The notes beneath the pieces were generated by a model. The model did not search any database. It had not been told where the DNA came from and was given only the letters and a program-made list of their open reading frames with translations. Positions 36,832 through 47,301 of a DNA stretch of 64,000 nt are shown piece by piece (position 1 is the stretch's first letter; every line of letters begins with the position of its first letter). This stretch comes from Sacculina carcini. Its lineage: Eukaryota; Arthropoda; Thecostraca; Sacculinidae. The translations under genes and the position numbers were made by a program. The stretch lies in NCBI GenBank assembly GCA_916048095.2, contig OU696586.1, positions 2,790,749-2,854,748 on the forward strand, read 5' to 3'.

Positions 36832-38377
36832 CACTTCCATATGCATAAATTTCAGTTCATCGCTTACATCTTACTGATTTTCTGCCATAAAAACAAAGAA
36901 CAGAATGTCTGGCCATTCAAATCAATGTGTTATCTCATTTTATTTCTCTCATCTTCATAGACATGTGTAGTGAGATTCGTTTTATCGTGCGTGCGTGATG
37001 GGACAATTTGAATGTTGAATATGTTTACATACGAGGACAATATACAGTTCTTGTAATATCTAGTGTTGTGCTTGTGCCGCAAGAGAAAGCGGCGTGAAGA
37101 GATATGCTGGGAGGGTGAAGGCGTGGCGTGGGTGAGTCAACTAGCCAAGTGTTGCATTGGGTGCTTATTGCTAAATGGATAACATGGGAGAGCTGTTCTG
37201 ACGTTGTTGTGGAGTGAAGTGTTGTAGGCGCGTATTGGGTTACCACTGTCACACGCTCCTGTTTTTCATTACATGTTTCATTCGTTTTCTAACAAGATAG
37301 GAGAGTTCCCAACCAGAATCCCTGCCAAAAATAAATACCTTCTTCAACTGGAAGACCAAATTATCAGTTCAAGTAGAGGACGACTTTCATCAAAAGATAC
37401 GGTCTATATCCGTTCTGCTGATTGCCATATAACCAATTTGATTGACTGGGCTATTTGATCTCACTGTATCGCTGACCATAACGTTAACACTAATGCAACG
37501 CAACAAACTTCCAATGTATTTTTGTACTTCAAAGAGGATAACTGATGTGTCGACTTCGTGTCGGCCGGACTTACCTCATCCACCTCCTCGGACATCCTGT
37601 GTGCGATGTTTGTGACGCACCCCTCTTCATGCGCCATGTCTTGATTGAGTGTCTAAATCATTAATTGAACCGTCGCCGATTGTTTGGTCGCAATTGTGCT
37701 GTAGATATTATTGGACAAAACGCCGCTGCCGTCTTGGACGGTAGGCCATTTTATTCTATTGAATTATAAAACCGCAATGTAATTTTTACATCGATTCAAT
37801 GAGGATGTAACACCTCGCTTTTCAAAACCGATCACAGAACGTTGTGACCGACCAAAATAAATTAACAGAATTTCCAGTAGATATTGCTTGTTTTCTCCAC
37901 ACATTCAACACATTTGGCCACACTGAGTTTATATTTCGTATTCAGTGCAGTGCGATTGTACTCGTATGCATAATTAGAAATATCACCGCATGACAAGCCT
38001 ATAGGAATAAATCAGGAATAAGAAGTAATGCAGCAGGGAAAGTTGAGAATGTTTAATCGTATTTGGAAGATTTTCCGATAAATGTGCATAATTTTTCCCA
38101 CAAGAACGCAATAGCTAGAAGTCATATACTATGCATTTAAGAGTCTTCGCAACCAATGCATATATAAAAAGTTATGCTGCAATTCATGTTGCAATCTGAA
38201 TATTGCAAATTGATTACATAATTAATCATCACTTCAAAGACGATAAAAACATGATAAAAACAATAAAATTACTAATCAATTCAAGGCAATAGTTACGCGT
38301 TAGATGACAACTCATTAAGACCAGTAAACGAATGACTTTTCCGAAGGAGTTCAAGACATGAGCCAGTAGCGCGAATG
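36832..38377. other. Intergenic between convergent UGT copies 1 and 2
   Basis: Contains a LINE relic (37535-37770) and, near 37220-37265, a weak resemblance to the stem-loop end of the 5673-6928 repeats. The rest is AT-rich and featureless. Confidence 0.45.
37535..37770 (+). mobile_element. LINE 3' end relic (Jockey/I-like)
   Basis: The plus strand reads CRLRVGRTYLIHLLG, then HPVCDVCDAPLFMRHVLIEC with an in-frame stop soon after, then NRRRLFG. This is the RLRxGHT and C-x2-C...H...EC tail after the reverse transcriptase of many LINEs. It is a fragment with no upstream domains. Confidence 0.75.
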
Positions 38378-40003
38378 TCACATGAGTGGCGAGTAGTGCC
38401 AGAGCTTTCTTCCAAGCAAAACTATGTTTTTGGTTAACAAATACAGGGGACTACGCACAAATACATACAACAGCACACCGCATGACACAACATACACAGC
38501 CAGTACGTCCAGCATCCAGTACTGGTACCATATAAGATGGTCAGACAACCTGAGATGCTTCATCTCACCGAAATTCGCCACCAACTCCACCCAGCCAGCT
38601 GCTGCCTCTATAGGTTTTCCTCCGTGCTCACGCTGAATCAGCTTGGAAGCTCGTCGGGCATTCTCTAGGAAGTGCTTCTCGTGAAGAAGTCGCTGAAGAG
38701 CGTGCTCAATCTTACCAGAAGTAAGATTGCGAATATTGAGGGTTACGGACAGATTAGTATGTTCGAGAAAAAGTGCTGTTTCCACCTGGTCAAGCCAGCC
38801 TGGTATGGCTAGAATCGGTATCCCGCTGTAGAGAGCTTCCATTACGCTGCTTATTCCACAGTGGCTAATCATCAGTCGAGTCTTTGCATGTCCAAGCACG
38901 TCAATTTGGGGGATGAAGTCTGCCAAGTACACATTGGGCGGTACGTTCAAGCCTTTTTGGCCAGCAACAGTGACAATGAAATGTTGTTTGAGGTTCTTAA
39001 ACGCCTCCATGAATATGTTTATGAACTCCACCGGCATCATACTGGGATGATACGCAGCGAGACCAAAACTCATCACTACGACTCCGTGACTGCCAGACGC
39101 CTGCATGAACGTTTCTATACTGTCTTCCAATGGCTGTGGCGTCCTGCAATGAAGGCATCCCATCAGCTGCATGTTGGGCGGAAGTGCCATCGACTGAGAA
39201 GCTACTGGACTGGAATGTATCAGAACTACATTCAGTCGTTTGAGAAGATCTTCAATGTTGGGCCTTGCCGGCGAACCAATGAAAATGTTCCTATGGACAC
39301 AAAGCGCCCAGTAGGAGTATGTTTGCGAAATCAAGTATCCAATATTCTTGACTCTCAACCAGAAGGTATCGAGAACAGGTGGCAGAGATGTAAAAGAAAG
39401 AGCACTCACTGACGGCAAATTCATTTCCATGGTGTTACGGCTTATGAGCGATTCAAAGCGATAACCCCAGAAAGCAACAATTGGCAACTGTAATTCATGC
39501 GCTAACACCAGCCCGCACTCGTTCGTGTAGAGGTCAACAATGGCTACATCAAACCGTCTACGTGCCAAGTGCTCAATGAAATTTCTGTCGAGAATGTCTC
39601 GACAATGAAGCAAAAACATGTGGAGACCGCGCATATTTAACTCTGCGAATTTCTGAACATCGAAATTCACCGAAGATTCCCAAAGTTCCTTAGCTAGGAA
39701 ATTGAATGCACCGGATTCGTCTATGTAGCCTTGTCTAAGTGCGTATGAACAGTTGAATCCACGCTCAATCACTTCCATTGACGAAATCTTTCTCGAATAG
39801 ATGTTATTCTTGTAGCGAATCATCGTCGCACGGTAGCCTTTGTTTTCGATAAGAAAATCGACAATTTTCTGCATAGTCTTTTCATGACTATTGGTGTATA
39901 GAGGCTGAATGATAAGAACGTTCTTGGTTGCGAATGCCTTTCTCAATGAAGCTACGCTAACGCACAAGAGTAATACTTTGAACGCTCGTAGCTTTTGTGG
40001 CAT
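38378..40003 (-). CDS. UDP-glycosyltransferase (UGT family), copy 2
   Basis: 541 aa, intronless; start ATG at 40003 (MPQKLRAF) gives a signal peptide of about 25 residues. Same architecture as copy 1: catalytic His in NSHEK, Asp in AIVDLYT, signature LMISHCGISSVMEALYSGIP with PGWLDQ, and a C-terminal membrane segment (VYVVSCGVLLYVFV). It differs from copy 3 at about 26 of roughly 515 residues, then the last 23 or so residues are unrelated (RSPLYLLTKN... here). The homology to copy 3 covers about 38447-40180, so the duplication breakpoint falls inside the coding end. Upstream flank homology of about 150 bases suggests a shared promoter. Confidence 0.92.
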   Translation of the reverse strand: MPQKLRAFKVLLLCVSVASLRKAFATKNVLIIQPLYTNSHEKTMQKIVDFLIENKGYRATMIRYKNNIYSRKISSMEVIERGFNCSYALRQGYIDESGAFNFLAKELWESSVNFDVQKFAELNMRGLHMFLLHCRDILDRNFIEHLARRRFDVAIVDLYTNECGLVLAHELQLPIVAFWGYRFESLISRNTMEMNLPSVSALSFTSLPPVLDTFWLRVKNIGYLISQTYSYWALCVHRNIFIGSPARPNIEDLLKRLNVVLIHSSPVASQSMALPPNMQLMGCLHCRTPQPLEDSIETFMQASGSHGVVVMSFGLAAYHPSMMPVEFINIFMEAFKNLKQHFIVTVAGQKGLNVPPNVYLADFIPQIDVLGHAKTRLMISHCGISSVMEALYSGIPILAIPGWLDQVETALFLEHTNLSVTLNIRNLTSGKIEHALQRLLHEKHFLENARRASKLIQREHGGKPIEAAAGWVELVANFGEMKHLRLSDHLIWYQYWMLDVLAVYVVSCGVLLYVFVRSPLYLLTKNIVLLGRKLWHYSPLM

Positions 40004-41939
40004 GTTAAGGTGACCGAAAACGATCACAAGTGATAGTTCAGCACAGCACAGCCACTATTCTTGGTCCGTAAACTATGAAACATATGAAATGTTGGTGCGT
40101 GGATGTGCGTTTGCACAGAATGAAAGAATCAGGCATTATCACAAATCAGTGAGTGCGCTATAGCACACTTTCACTTTTACTACACAAACTGTGTATCCTG
40201 AACTGTCTCAACCGCTATACTGGTCTTACAGTACTCATCTCATATACCATCTATATAAAGCCACAATGTACATGGACAGGTGGTAGAATGAACTTGTCTT
40301 TCATAATAAATTGGGATATTTCCACAGACATCCTCACTGGCAAACAATTCAAGAAGCAAGCAGTTTTCGTACCTCAAATTACGCTGTAGCGATGATAAGT
40401 TTTCCTTGGACTTTTCGCTAGCTATGAAGAATATTAACCTCATTTTGCAATTGTCACTAGTATGTCTCTGATGTTAAAGTATCCTTTTGATTTTTTGCTT
40501 GTGACAATTTGCTTTCTTCTACTTTACGAGGTACGTTCAATAAGTAATGATAAACTTAATTTTATTAATTTTCATAAGCTTACAAAACTTTGTATCCTTC
40601 AAAATAATTGCCACCCACATCTACACACTTTTGCATGTGTATCCGCCATTCCTGGAAGAATTGTCAAAGTCCTTCTTCTGTAGTCCCTTCGGATAACTTT
40701 CCGATGCCTCTGTTGATTGGAATCTGGTTTCCCTGAGGCTGACTTTCATACGTGGGAACATGAAGAAGTCGCAAGGAGCTGGGCCAGGGCTGTAGGGTGG
40801 GTGTTGTATCACTTTCATTCCCCTGTCGGCCATACAAGTGGTCACCAGGATTGACTTGTGGCATGGGGCATTGTCCTGGTGGAACCAGCACTGACCACTC
40901 CTCCACTGCTGAGGCCTCTTATTCCTCATCTTCTCCCTCAACCTTTTCAGCACAGTAAGATAATATTCCTTATTTACAGACTGACTCTGAGGAGCCCATT
41001 CAATGTGAATGAGACCCCAGGAGTCAAAGAAAGGAATGAACATGTCCTTCTCTTGTGACTTTCTCATCTTTGTATTTTTGAGCCTGTTAAACCGTCGGTA
41101 GAAACTTGCTTAGCTCATCCTTTTATCCCAATAGGCTTCTTGAAACAATCCATAAGCTTCTTGAAACAATCCATAAGCTTCTTGTTTTGTTTTTATTAAT
41201 TTTAACACAAAATTTGATGGCGCAGCGTTGCTCCATGTTTCCTTGCATCGTGACACGTGCTCGGAGATCGACAAACCGGATCAGACTGGCTCCACCACAA
41301 TCACTGCGGCGCTCAGACCGGCTAACATAGAAAGTTGTCAGTTGGTAAAAAGTATTTTGATCATACCATATTTAATGTCTCTCCTGACATTTTCTCATTA
41401 CTTATTGAACGTACCTCGTATATAGTGTAGCTAGACTATATTATGACCAGGGATAAATTTTTCGCCGCACCCCACTATATATGCTTGTGAGCCACTTGGC
41501 CGCAGGAGACTGTGATCCTCAACACGACTGTTATGGAACTAGCAAATCTCAGTATGCAATATTCTTATAAATGCTCTGTTCTGAAGATAAATTCAAGCGT
41601 ATTTGGAAGATTAACGGATAAATCGGTTGTAACGAGGACACACAATTTAAAAAAAACAGTATATATTAGCAGGCGGGAGACAAAACATACCACGACGAAG
41701 CACACACCGACACTCCCATTCTAGAAACATGATACCACCACGTGGCATGCGAAGACACCGCCATATCAACAAACAACAAATAAGCTTTCATACCAAGTCA
41801 AACACACTTGTATCTGAGCAACTGTTCCGACAAAAGCAAGGTCAAGAATTATCAAAAGTCAAGAATTCAAGGTAAGTCATAAACTCTAAGAAATTATGTT
41901 GATATCAAAAAATTACAAATAGATTTTGAAATTGATTAA
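40004..41939. other. Intergenic between UGT copies 2 and 3
   Basis: Mariner relic at 40527-41418. The first 180 bases are homologous to the flank of copy 3 and are the likely promoter of copy 2. No other gene. Confidence 0.55.
40527..41418 (-). mobile_element. Internally deleted mariner transposon
   Basis: Perfect inverted termini CGAGGTACGTTCAATAAGTA at 40527 and 41418, extending 24 bases, flanked by TA on both sides (target duplication). The minus strand retains the N-terminal MEQRCAIKFCVK (about 41240-41205). It jumps via a duplicated 21-base segment (41139-41184) to the catalytic C-terminal half (41067-40621). There HQDNAPCH and PGPAPCDFFMFP give a D34D spacing typical of mariner. The helix-turn-helix region and first catalytic Asp are missing. 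892 bases against about 1.3 kb for intact elements, so it is non-autonomous. Confidence 0.92.
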
Positions 41940-43559
41940 TCACTTCCAAGATAACACAAAACAAAAATTAGATTTGCTTAAAGCAAACAATAGCTTGTAT
42001 ATGGGACTACGCACAAATACATACAACAACACACCGCATGACACAACATACACAGCCAGTACGTCCAGCATCCAGTATTGGTACCACATAAGGTGGTCAG
42101 ACAACCTGAGATGCTTCATCTCACCGAAATTCGCCACCAACTCCACCCAGCCAGCTGCTGCCTCTATAGGTTTTCCTCCGTGCTCACGTTGAATCAGCTT
42201 GGAAGCTCTTCGGGCATTCTCTAGGAAGTGCTTCTCGTGAAGAAGTCGCTGAAGAGCGTGCTCAATCTTACCAGAAGTAAGACTGCGAATATTGAGGGTT
42301 ACGGACAGATTAGTATGTTCGAGAAAAAGTGCTGTTTCCACCTGGTCAAGCCAGCCTGGAACGGCTAGAATCGGTATCCCGCTGTAGAGAGCTTCCATTA
42401 CGCTGCTTATTCCACAGTGGCTAATCATCAGTCGAGTCTTTGCATGTCCAAGTACGTCAATTTGGGGGATGAAGTCTGCCAAGTACACATTGGGCGGTAC
42501 GTTCAGACCTTTTTGGGCAGCAACAGTGACAATGAAATGTTGCCTGAAATTTTTGAACGCCTCCATGAATGTGTTTATCAGCTCCACCGGCATCATACTG
42601 GGATGATACGCAGCGAGACCAAAACTCATCACTACGACTCCATGACTGCCAGATGCCTGGATGAACGTTTCTATACTGTCTTCCAATGGCTGTGGCGTCC
42701 TGCAATGAAGGCATCCTATCAGCTGCATGTTGGGCGGAAATGCCATCGACTGAGAAGCTACTGCACTGGAATGTATCAGAACTACATTCAGTCGTTTGAG
42801 AAGATCTTCAATTTTGGGCCTTGTCGGCGAACCAATGAAAATGTTCCTATGGACACAAAGCGCCCAGTAGGAGTATGTTTGCGAAATCAAGTATCCCATA
42901 TTCCTGACTCTCAACCAGAAGGTATCGAGGACAGGTGGCAGAGATGTGAAAGAAAGAGCACTCACTGACGGCAAATTCATTTCCATGGTGTTACGGCTTA
43001 TGAACGATTCAAAGCGATAACCCCAGAAAGCAACAATGGGCAACTGTAATTCATGCGCTAACACCAGCCCACACTCGTTCGTGTAGAGGTCAACAATGGC
43101 TACATCAAACCGTCTGCGTGCCAAGTGCTCAATGAAATTTCTGTCGAGAATGTCTCGACAATGAAGCAAAAACATGTGGAGACCGCGAATATTTAACTCA
43201 GCGACCTTCTGAATATCGAAATTCACCGAAGATTCCCAAAATGACTTAGCTAGGAAATTGAATGCACCGGATTCGTCTATGTAGCCTTGCCTAAGTGCGT
43301 ATGAACAGTTGAATCCACGCTCAATCACTTCCATTGACGAAATCTTTCTCGAATAGATGTTATTCTTGTAGCGAATCATCGTCGCACGATAGCCTTTGTT
43401 TTCGATCAGAAAATCGACAATTTTCTGGATAGCCTTTTCATGACTATTGGTGTATAGGGGCTGAATGATAAGCACGTTCTTGGTTGCGAATGCCTTTCTC
43501 AATGAAGCTAAGCTAACGCACAAGAGTAATACCTTGAACGCTCGTAGCTTTTGTGGCAT
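41940..43559 (-). CDS. UDP-glycosyltransferase (UGT family), copy 3
   Basis: 539 aa, intronless, start ATG at 43559 (MPQKLRAF). About 95% identical to copy 2 until VFVRSP, after which it ends KLLFALSKSNFCFVLSWK, unrelated to copy 2. It has the signal peptide, catalytic His (NSHEK), Asp (AIVDLYT), UGT signature (LMISHCGISSVMEALYSGIP) and C-terminal membrane segment. In the central block it carries private changes (HSSAVAS, MAFPPN, ETFIQ, NFRQH) where copies 1 and 2 agree, although it is closer to copy 2 elsewhere. Same-strand tandem arrangement with copy 2, with the mariner relic between. Confidence 0.92.
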   Translation of the reverse strand: MPQKLRAFKVLLLCVSLASLRKAFATKNVLIIQPLYTNSHEKAIQKIVDFLIENKGYRATMIRYKNNIYSRKISSMEVIERGFNCSYALRQGYIDESGAFNFLAKSFWESSVNFDIQKVAELNIRGLHMFLLHCRDILDRNFIEHLARRRFDVAIVDLYTNECGLVLAHELQLPIVAFWGYRFESFISRNTMEMNLPSVSALSFTSLPPVLDTFWLRVRNMGYLISQTYSYWALCVHRNIFIGSPTRPKIEDLLKRLNVVLIHSSAVASQSMAFPPNMQLIGCLHCRTPQPLEDSIETFIQASGSHGVVVMSFGLAAYHPSMMPVELINTFMEAFKNFRQHFIVTVAAQKGLNVPPNVYLADFIPQIDVLGHAKTRLMISHCGISSVMEALYSGIPILAVPGWLDQVETALFLEHTNLSVTLNIRSLTSGKIEHALQRLLHEKHFLENARRASKLIQREHGGKPIEAAAGWVELVANFGEMKHLRLSDHLMWYQYWMLDVLAVYVVSCGVLLYVFVRSPIYKLLFALSKSNFCFVLSWK

Positions 43560-44167
43560 GTTAAGGTGACCGAAAACGATCACAGGTGATAATTGAGCAC
43601 AGCACAGCCACTATTCTTGGTCCGTAAACTATGAAACATATGAAATGTTGGTGCGTGGATGTGCGTTTGTACAGAATGTAAGAATCAGGCATTATCACAA
43701 ATCTGTGATGTATCACACACTTTCACTTTTCGAGGCTCTGTACATTAAATAGTTCACGACGTTTTAACCGCTGTTTGTGATTGTCAATTGAACGTCACGG
43801 TTAATATTGCTATTAATTGGTGTTCTTCTCACACATCCCATATAGATACATAATCTGTTTGTGTTAGGCACGTGCATTAAAGTATGATATTCATTTGGGC
43901 ATTAAAGTATGATATTCATGTGGTCGCTGTCTCACTCGCGTCGTGGATACATGAGTGTAACTCGACCTAGCATGTTCCCCACGAAATCCACTTGTTTCGT
44001 ACAACGCTTGTGTATCCTCACTCACTCAGCAGCCATCAGGAAACGATTCGCGGAGGGGAGAGAGGGAGAGCGGTAGTGTCGAGTACGGTAGTGGAAGTAG
44101 ATGGCCTTAGTCACTATGTGAGAGATGCGCGACCGCAGTGAACTTCGAAAAGTGGAGCATTAGGTCC

Positions 44168-44454
44168 CAGGGTTCCCAACCGGTGGGTCGCGACCCCCAG
44201 GGGGATCGCGAGGCCACTTCAGGGGGTCGTGAGAGCAACCTGAAAATATTTGCATCGGTCAAAATTAGCATTAAATTATTCTGTTTTTTCTTTGTATTTT
44301 CGAATACATTCAATAACGATGGCATTAAACTATTTAATGTGATAATAATTCAGTATAAACGTGTTTATATAACTTCTCTCATTTTTACTGGGGGTCATGG
44401 AGCCCTCCGGATCTCTCCTGGGGGTCGCGGAGAGAAAAAGATTGGGAACCCCTG
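44168..44454. mobile_element. hAT-like MITE
   Basis: Ends CAGGGTTCCCAACC and GATTGGGAACCCCTG are inverted. The interior reads GGGTCGCGACCCCCAGGGGG and GGGGGTCGCGGAGAG, a pattern common in short hAT derivatives. The flanks CATTAGGTCC and CATTACGCCC match at 8 of 10. 287 bases, noncoding. Confidence 0.78.
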
Positions 44455-44511
44455 CATTACGCCCTCCGCCATGTCTGCTTCACCCTCTGCTGCCGGCGAT
44501 CGCGCGTGTAT

Positions 44512-44590
44512 GGGCCGTTCTCAACCTTTTTCAGTGTTCGCACCCTTTTCAAATAAGCCGTCAGTATTCGCACCTCCCGGATTCTGAAGA
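44512..44590. mobile_element. hAT-like terminal fragment
   Basis: TTCTCAACCTTTTTCAGTGT, then TTCGCACCCTTTTCAAA, matches 34627-34690. Only one end is seen. Confidence 0.4.
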
Positions 44591-45739
44591 ATTATATAAA
44601 AAGATACAAAACAAATACGAACGATGTAGTAACAAAACAAAGATCAACCAAAGCCAGAAGTTCGTCAATCATCTGGCTCGATTACTCTCAGTTCATTGAG
44701 TAATTTCAGTGGGTGACCTTCTCTCGCTCAATAAACCATTGTTTGGCCCATTTTCTAGGCTTGCGCAAGCCTCTTTTTTCGCTTTCTCACCACTTGCTGC
44801 CACAGCAATAATTACCGAACACAACTCAGAGTCAGTCAACATGTTGACGCTACGAAGCTCTGGCACGGACTGCCTGTTTGCACAATAAAGTTGTACGTAT
44901 GTGCTCAGTATTGTGCAATATATTGAACAACCTTCAATATCGCCTCCACACGGCACAGTATTTTGCACAAACAAAATTATTGTACAGTATTATTCAACGT
45001 CCAGGGGCGACCGTCAAAATATTGTAATCCACATTGTACAAAATTATTGAGCGTGTATGGGCCGCTTAAAATGTCTCTTCGAGGATTGTGAGCAGAGGCG
45101 GACAAAGTAAGCCACATTCGCTACCCTCCCGAGCACGACAAAAACACCACAGGTGCGCGGGGAGCAGTGCGAACCGCCGCTTCTGGTCGCGCTCCGGAGC
45201 AACCGGTCTGTTCGGCAGAGGCCAAGCTGCCTGCGGTGCAGCGAGAGAGAAAGAGAGTGGACAAAAGGCAGAGAGCACGATATAGTGGGCATGGACAGGA
45301 ACGTGATGGCCCCGTTCTGTTCAATAGCTGGCCGATGGAACACCAGCGTACACCAGCACCTATTGACAGGAGCGTACACCACCTATTGACCTACACCCTT
45401 GGAAGGGTACACCGTGCCCTGTAAATAAGGCCAGATTGTAACAGGTATGCTTATGACGATCCAACCCTTATATTAGCGCACCGTCCAGCATGGCTGTAGT
45501 GTAGTTTTATTATTCAAATATCACATATGTAAAATAGTATTGTTGTGACGTATATGAACTGTTTGCGGCGAATGCGATCCCCATTGTTATTTCTGCTCGT
45601 ATTTTTGTGAGTGATTTTGGTCTGCTTGTATTTAAATTGATGTTATGTTGTATTATGTTTTAGCATTGTTTTATTAGATGTTTATTAATTTGTTTTAGTG
45701 TTATGTATTTAGATGTTATTTTGCTGCGTGGGCCACACA

Positions 45740-45835
45740 CACTTTTCTGATTGGTCCTTGTCTGACCTGGGTCGCTAGCGCGACACCCCATTGGTCCACG
45801 TCACCACTGGTCCACCAGTGTATAAATTGGCACAC
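45740..45835 (+). promoter_or_regulatory. Promoter-like block: two inverted CCAAT boxes and TATA
   Basis: GATTGGTCC (about 45750) and CATTGGTCC (about 45790) are inverted CCAAT motifs. They are followed by TATAAATTGG at about 45821, the expected order and spacing for a polymerase II promoter reading right. The nearest plus-strand gene starts 1.5 kb downstream, so it might serve a 5' exon of that gene or be the remnant of a mobile element. Confidence 0.35.
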
Positions 45836-47301
45836 ACACACACACACACTCACTCTTTTTCGCTGTGACTGCCACGCTGGCTGGTTGTGTCCCAATATAC
45901 ACGAGTGTTCTTTAATCTTAGTATTTTTTCTGTAGCACGTTGCTAGTTTCATGCCAATGCTATTAATTGTTCCATGCAACTGCTCCATGGCTTAGAATGT
46001 GTTTGATGGCTCGTATTCGTAAACTATGCCAATTACTAGTTTGTCAAAATTCCTGGAAGTACCTCGAGTAATTTAGGAATGTTTCAAGTGATAGGAGCTT
46101 TGTTGAAAATTTGGTTTTATTCGTATTATAATAAAAGCCAAAATGCTGAAAGCCAAATGCAACATTAAGCTGGGCGTAATGAAATGGACAGATTGCACGT
46201 AGGCTACCTAAGCGGAGCAAACAAACCACACAACAGAATATAACAGCAAGCTGTTATCATGATACAATTAAAACACGAACGCAAGCCGTTGCACTGTTAT
46301 TGTTGTTAGACGTAGTACACAGAAAAAATGTATACATGTATATAACAATTGTGCTGCCACTTACCGGTGGAATATTCATACAAACACGCTTGGCTACCGC
46401 TTCAAAATGATTATTACAAGTGAGAACGAGAGCGGAGACGACTGCACGATAAACATAGGACGCAATGTTTTTCGACCTAGAATGGAAGAACACGTGGTGA
46501 GTTTGGGCGACCTACACGAGTAGTTTGATTACTTCGTGTAGGGATATTGTTTGTATTATTCTTTAAAATCAGATGTGATCTTATCATATTGAATGCCATC
46601 TTGGTTATTTTTATTTTTTGCTCCATTGAGCGTGTCGGTGTGAATTAGGCAAGCGCGGCGAAAGCGAATGATAGTCTTCATTGGAGTTTGGTCGAACAGT
46701 TTGTTGTTTTTGGAAGGGTTCTGGTGTTGTCAAGTATTTTATGTTGTTGGTTGAATTTGTAGAATTTTTCATTGCTTCAAGTATCGGTTTTCTATCTTGA
46801 CATTTTTCATCAGGAGCGTAATCTGTGCTCTATGTGTGTTGATTTTTTACTCTTGTAATCTATTTGTTGCGTTTTGGTGTTATCTGTTACAGCTTTAATC
46901 ATAGTTCTCCCATCCAGCGCTTTCCTAGTGTGTTGAATAATTATACAGGGCTGACAATATTACGTGAAATGATCGTTTCTAACCAAAGCTTCGAACACCA
47001 CTTCAGAGGTATTTTCGGTTACTATCGTCCAGGATTTCACCCAGTGTTTGATGGGGTTATTTTTGCACCAGGTATGGATTAAAGGTGCTCCTGGCTTTAA
47101 TTTAGGGGTATGAACATTTGTTTTTTTGCTTTGGCGTTTTATCTAATTGACCTGTTGAGTTTTTCGTATTTATTTTGCAATAGTATTTTGCATCATTTCT
47201 CAGGGAACGTCTGTCTTACGCTACCTGTGTGTGTGCCTACATTTCGCTCCACCGGTTGGGTTCTGGTCAGTTAGCGATCTGTCGAACTATCGTCGTGGCC
47301 T

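Larger units (their letters stand above)
43560..47301. other. Intergenic before the TMEM237-like gene
   Basis: Contains a 28-base tandem duplication (43872-43920, GCATTAAAGTATGATATTCA), a MITE at 44168, a hAT-like end at 44512 and a promoter-like block at 45740-45830. The GC-richer stretch at 45070-45420 has short open frames on several strands without recognisable protein. No gene is called. Confidence 0.5.

Noticed and set aside
38861-39412. 183-residue frames antisense to UGT copies 2 and 3 (also 42417-42968)
   Set aside because: Shadow frames; they are conserved only because the sense genes are near-identical.
45153-45424. Overlapping plus- and minus-strand frames in a GC-rich patch
   Set aside because: Open in several frames at once, low-complexity Arg/Ser content and no homology.
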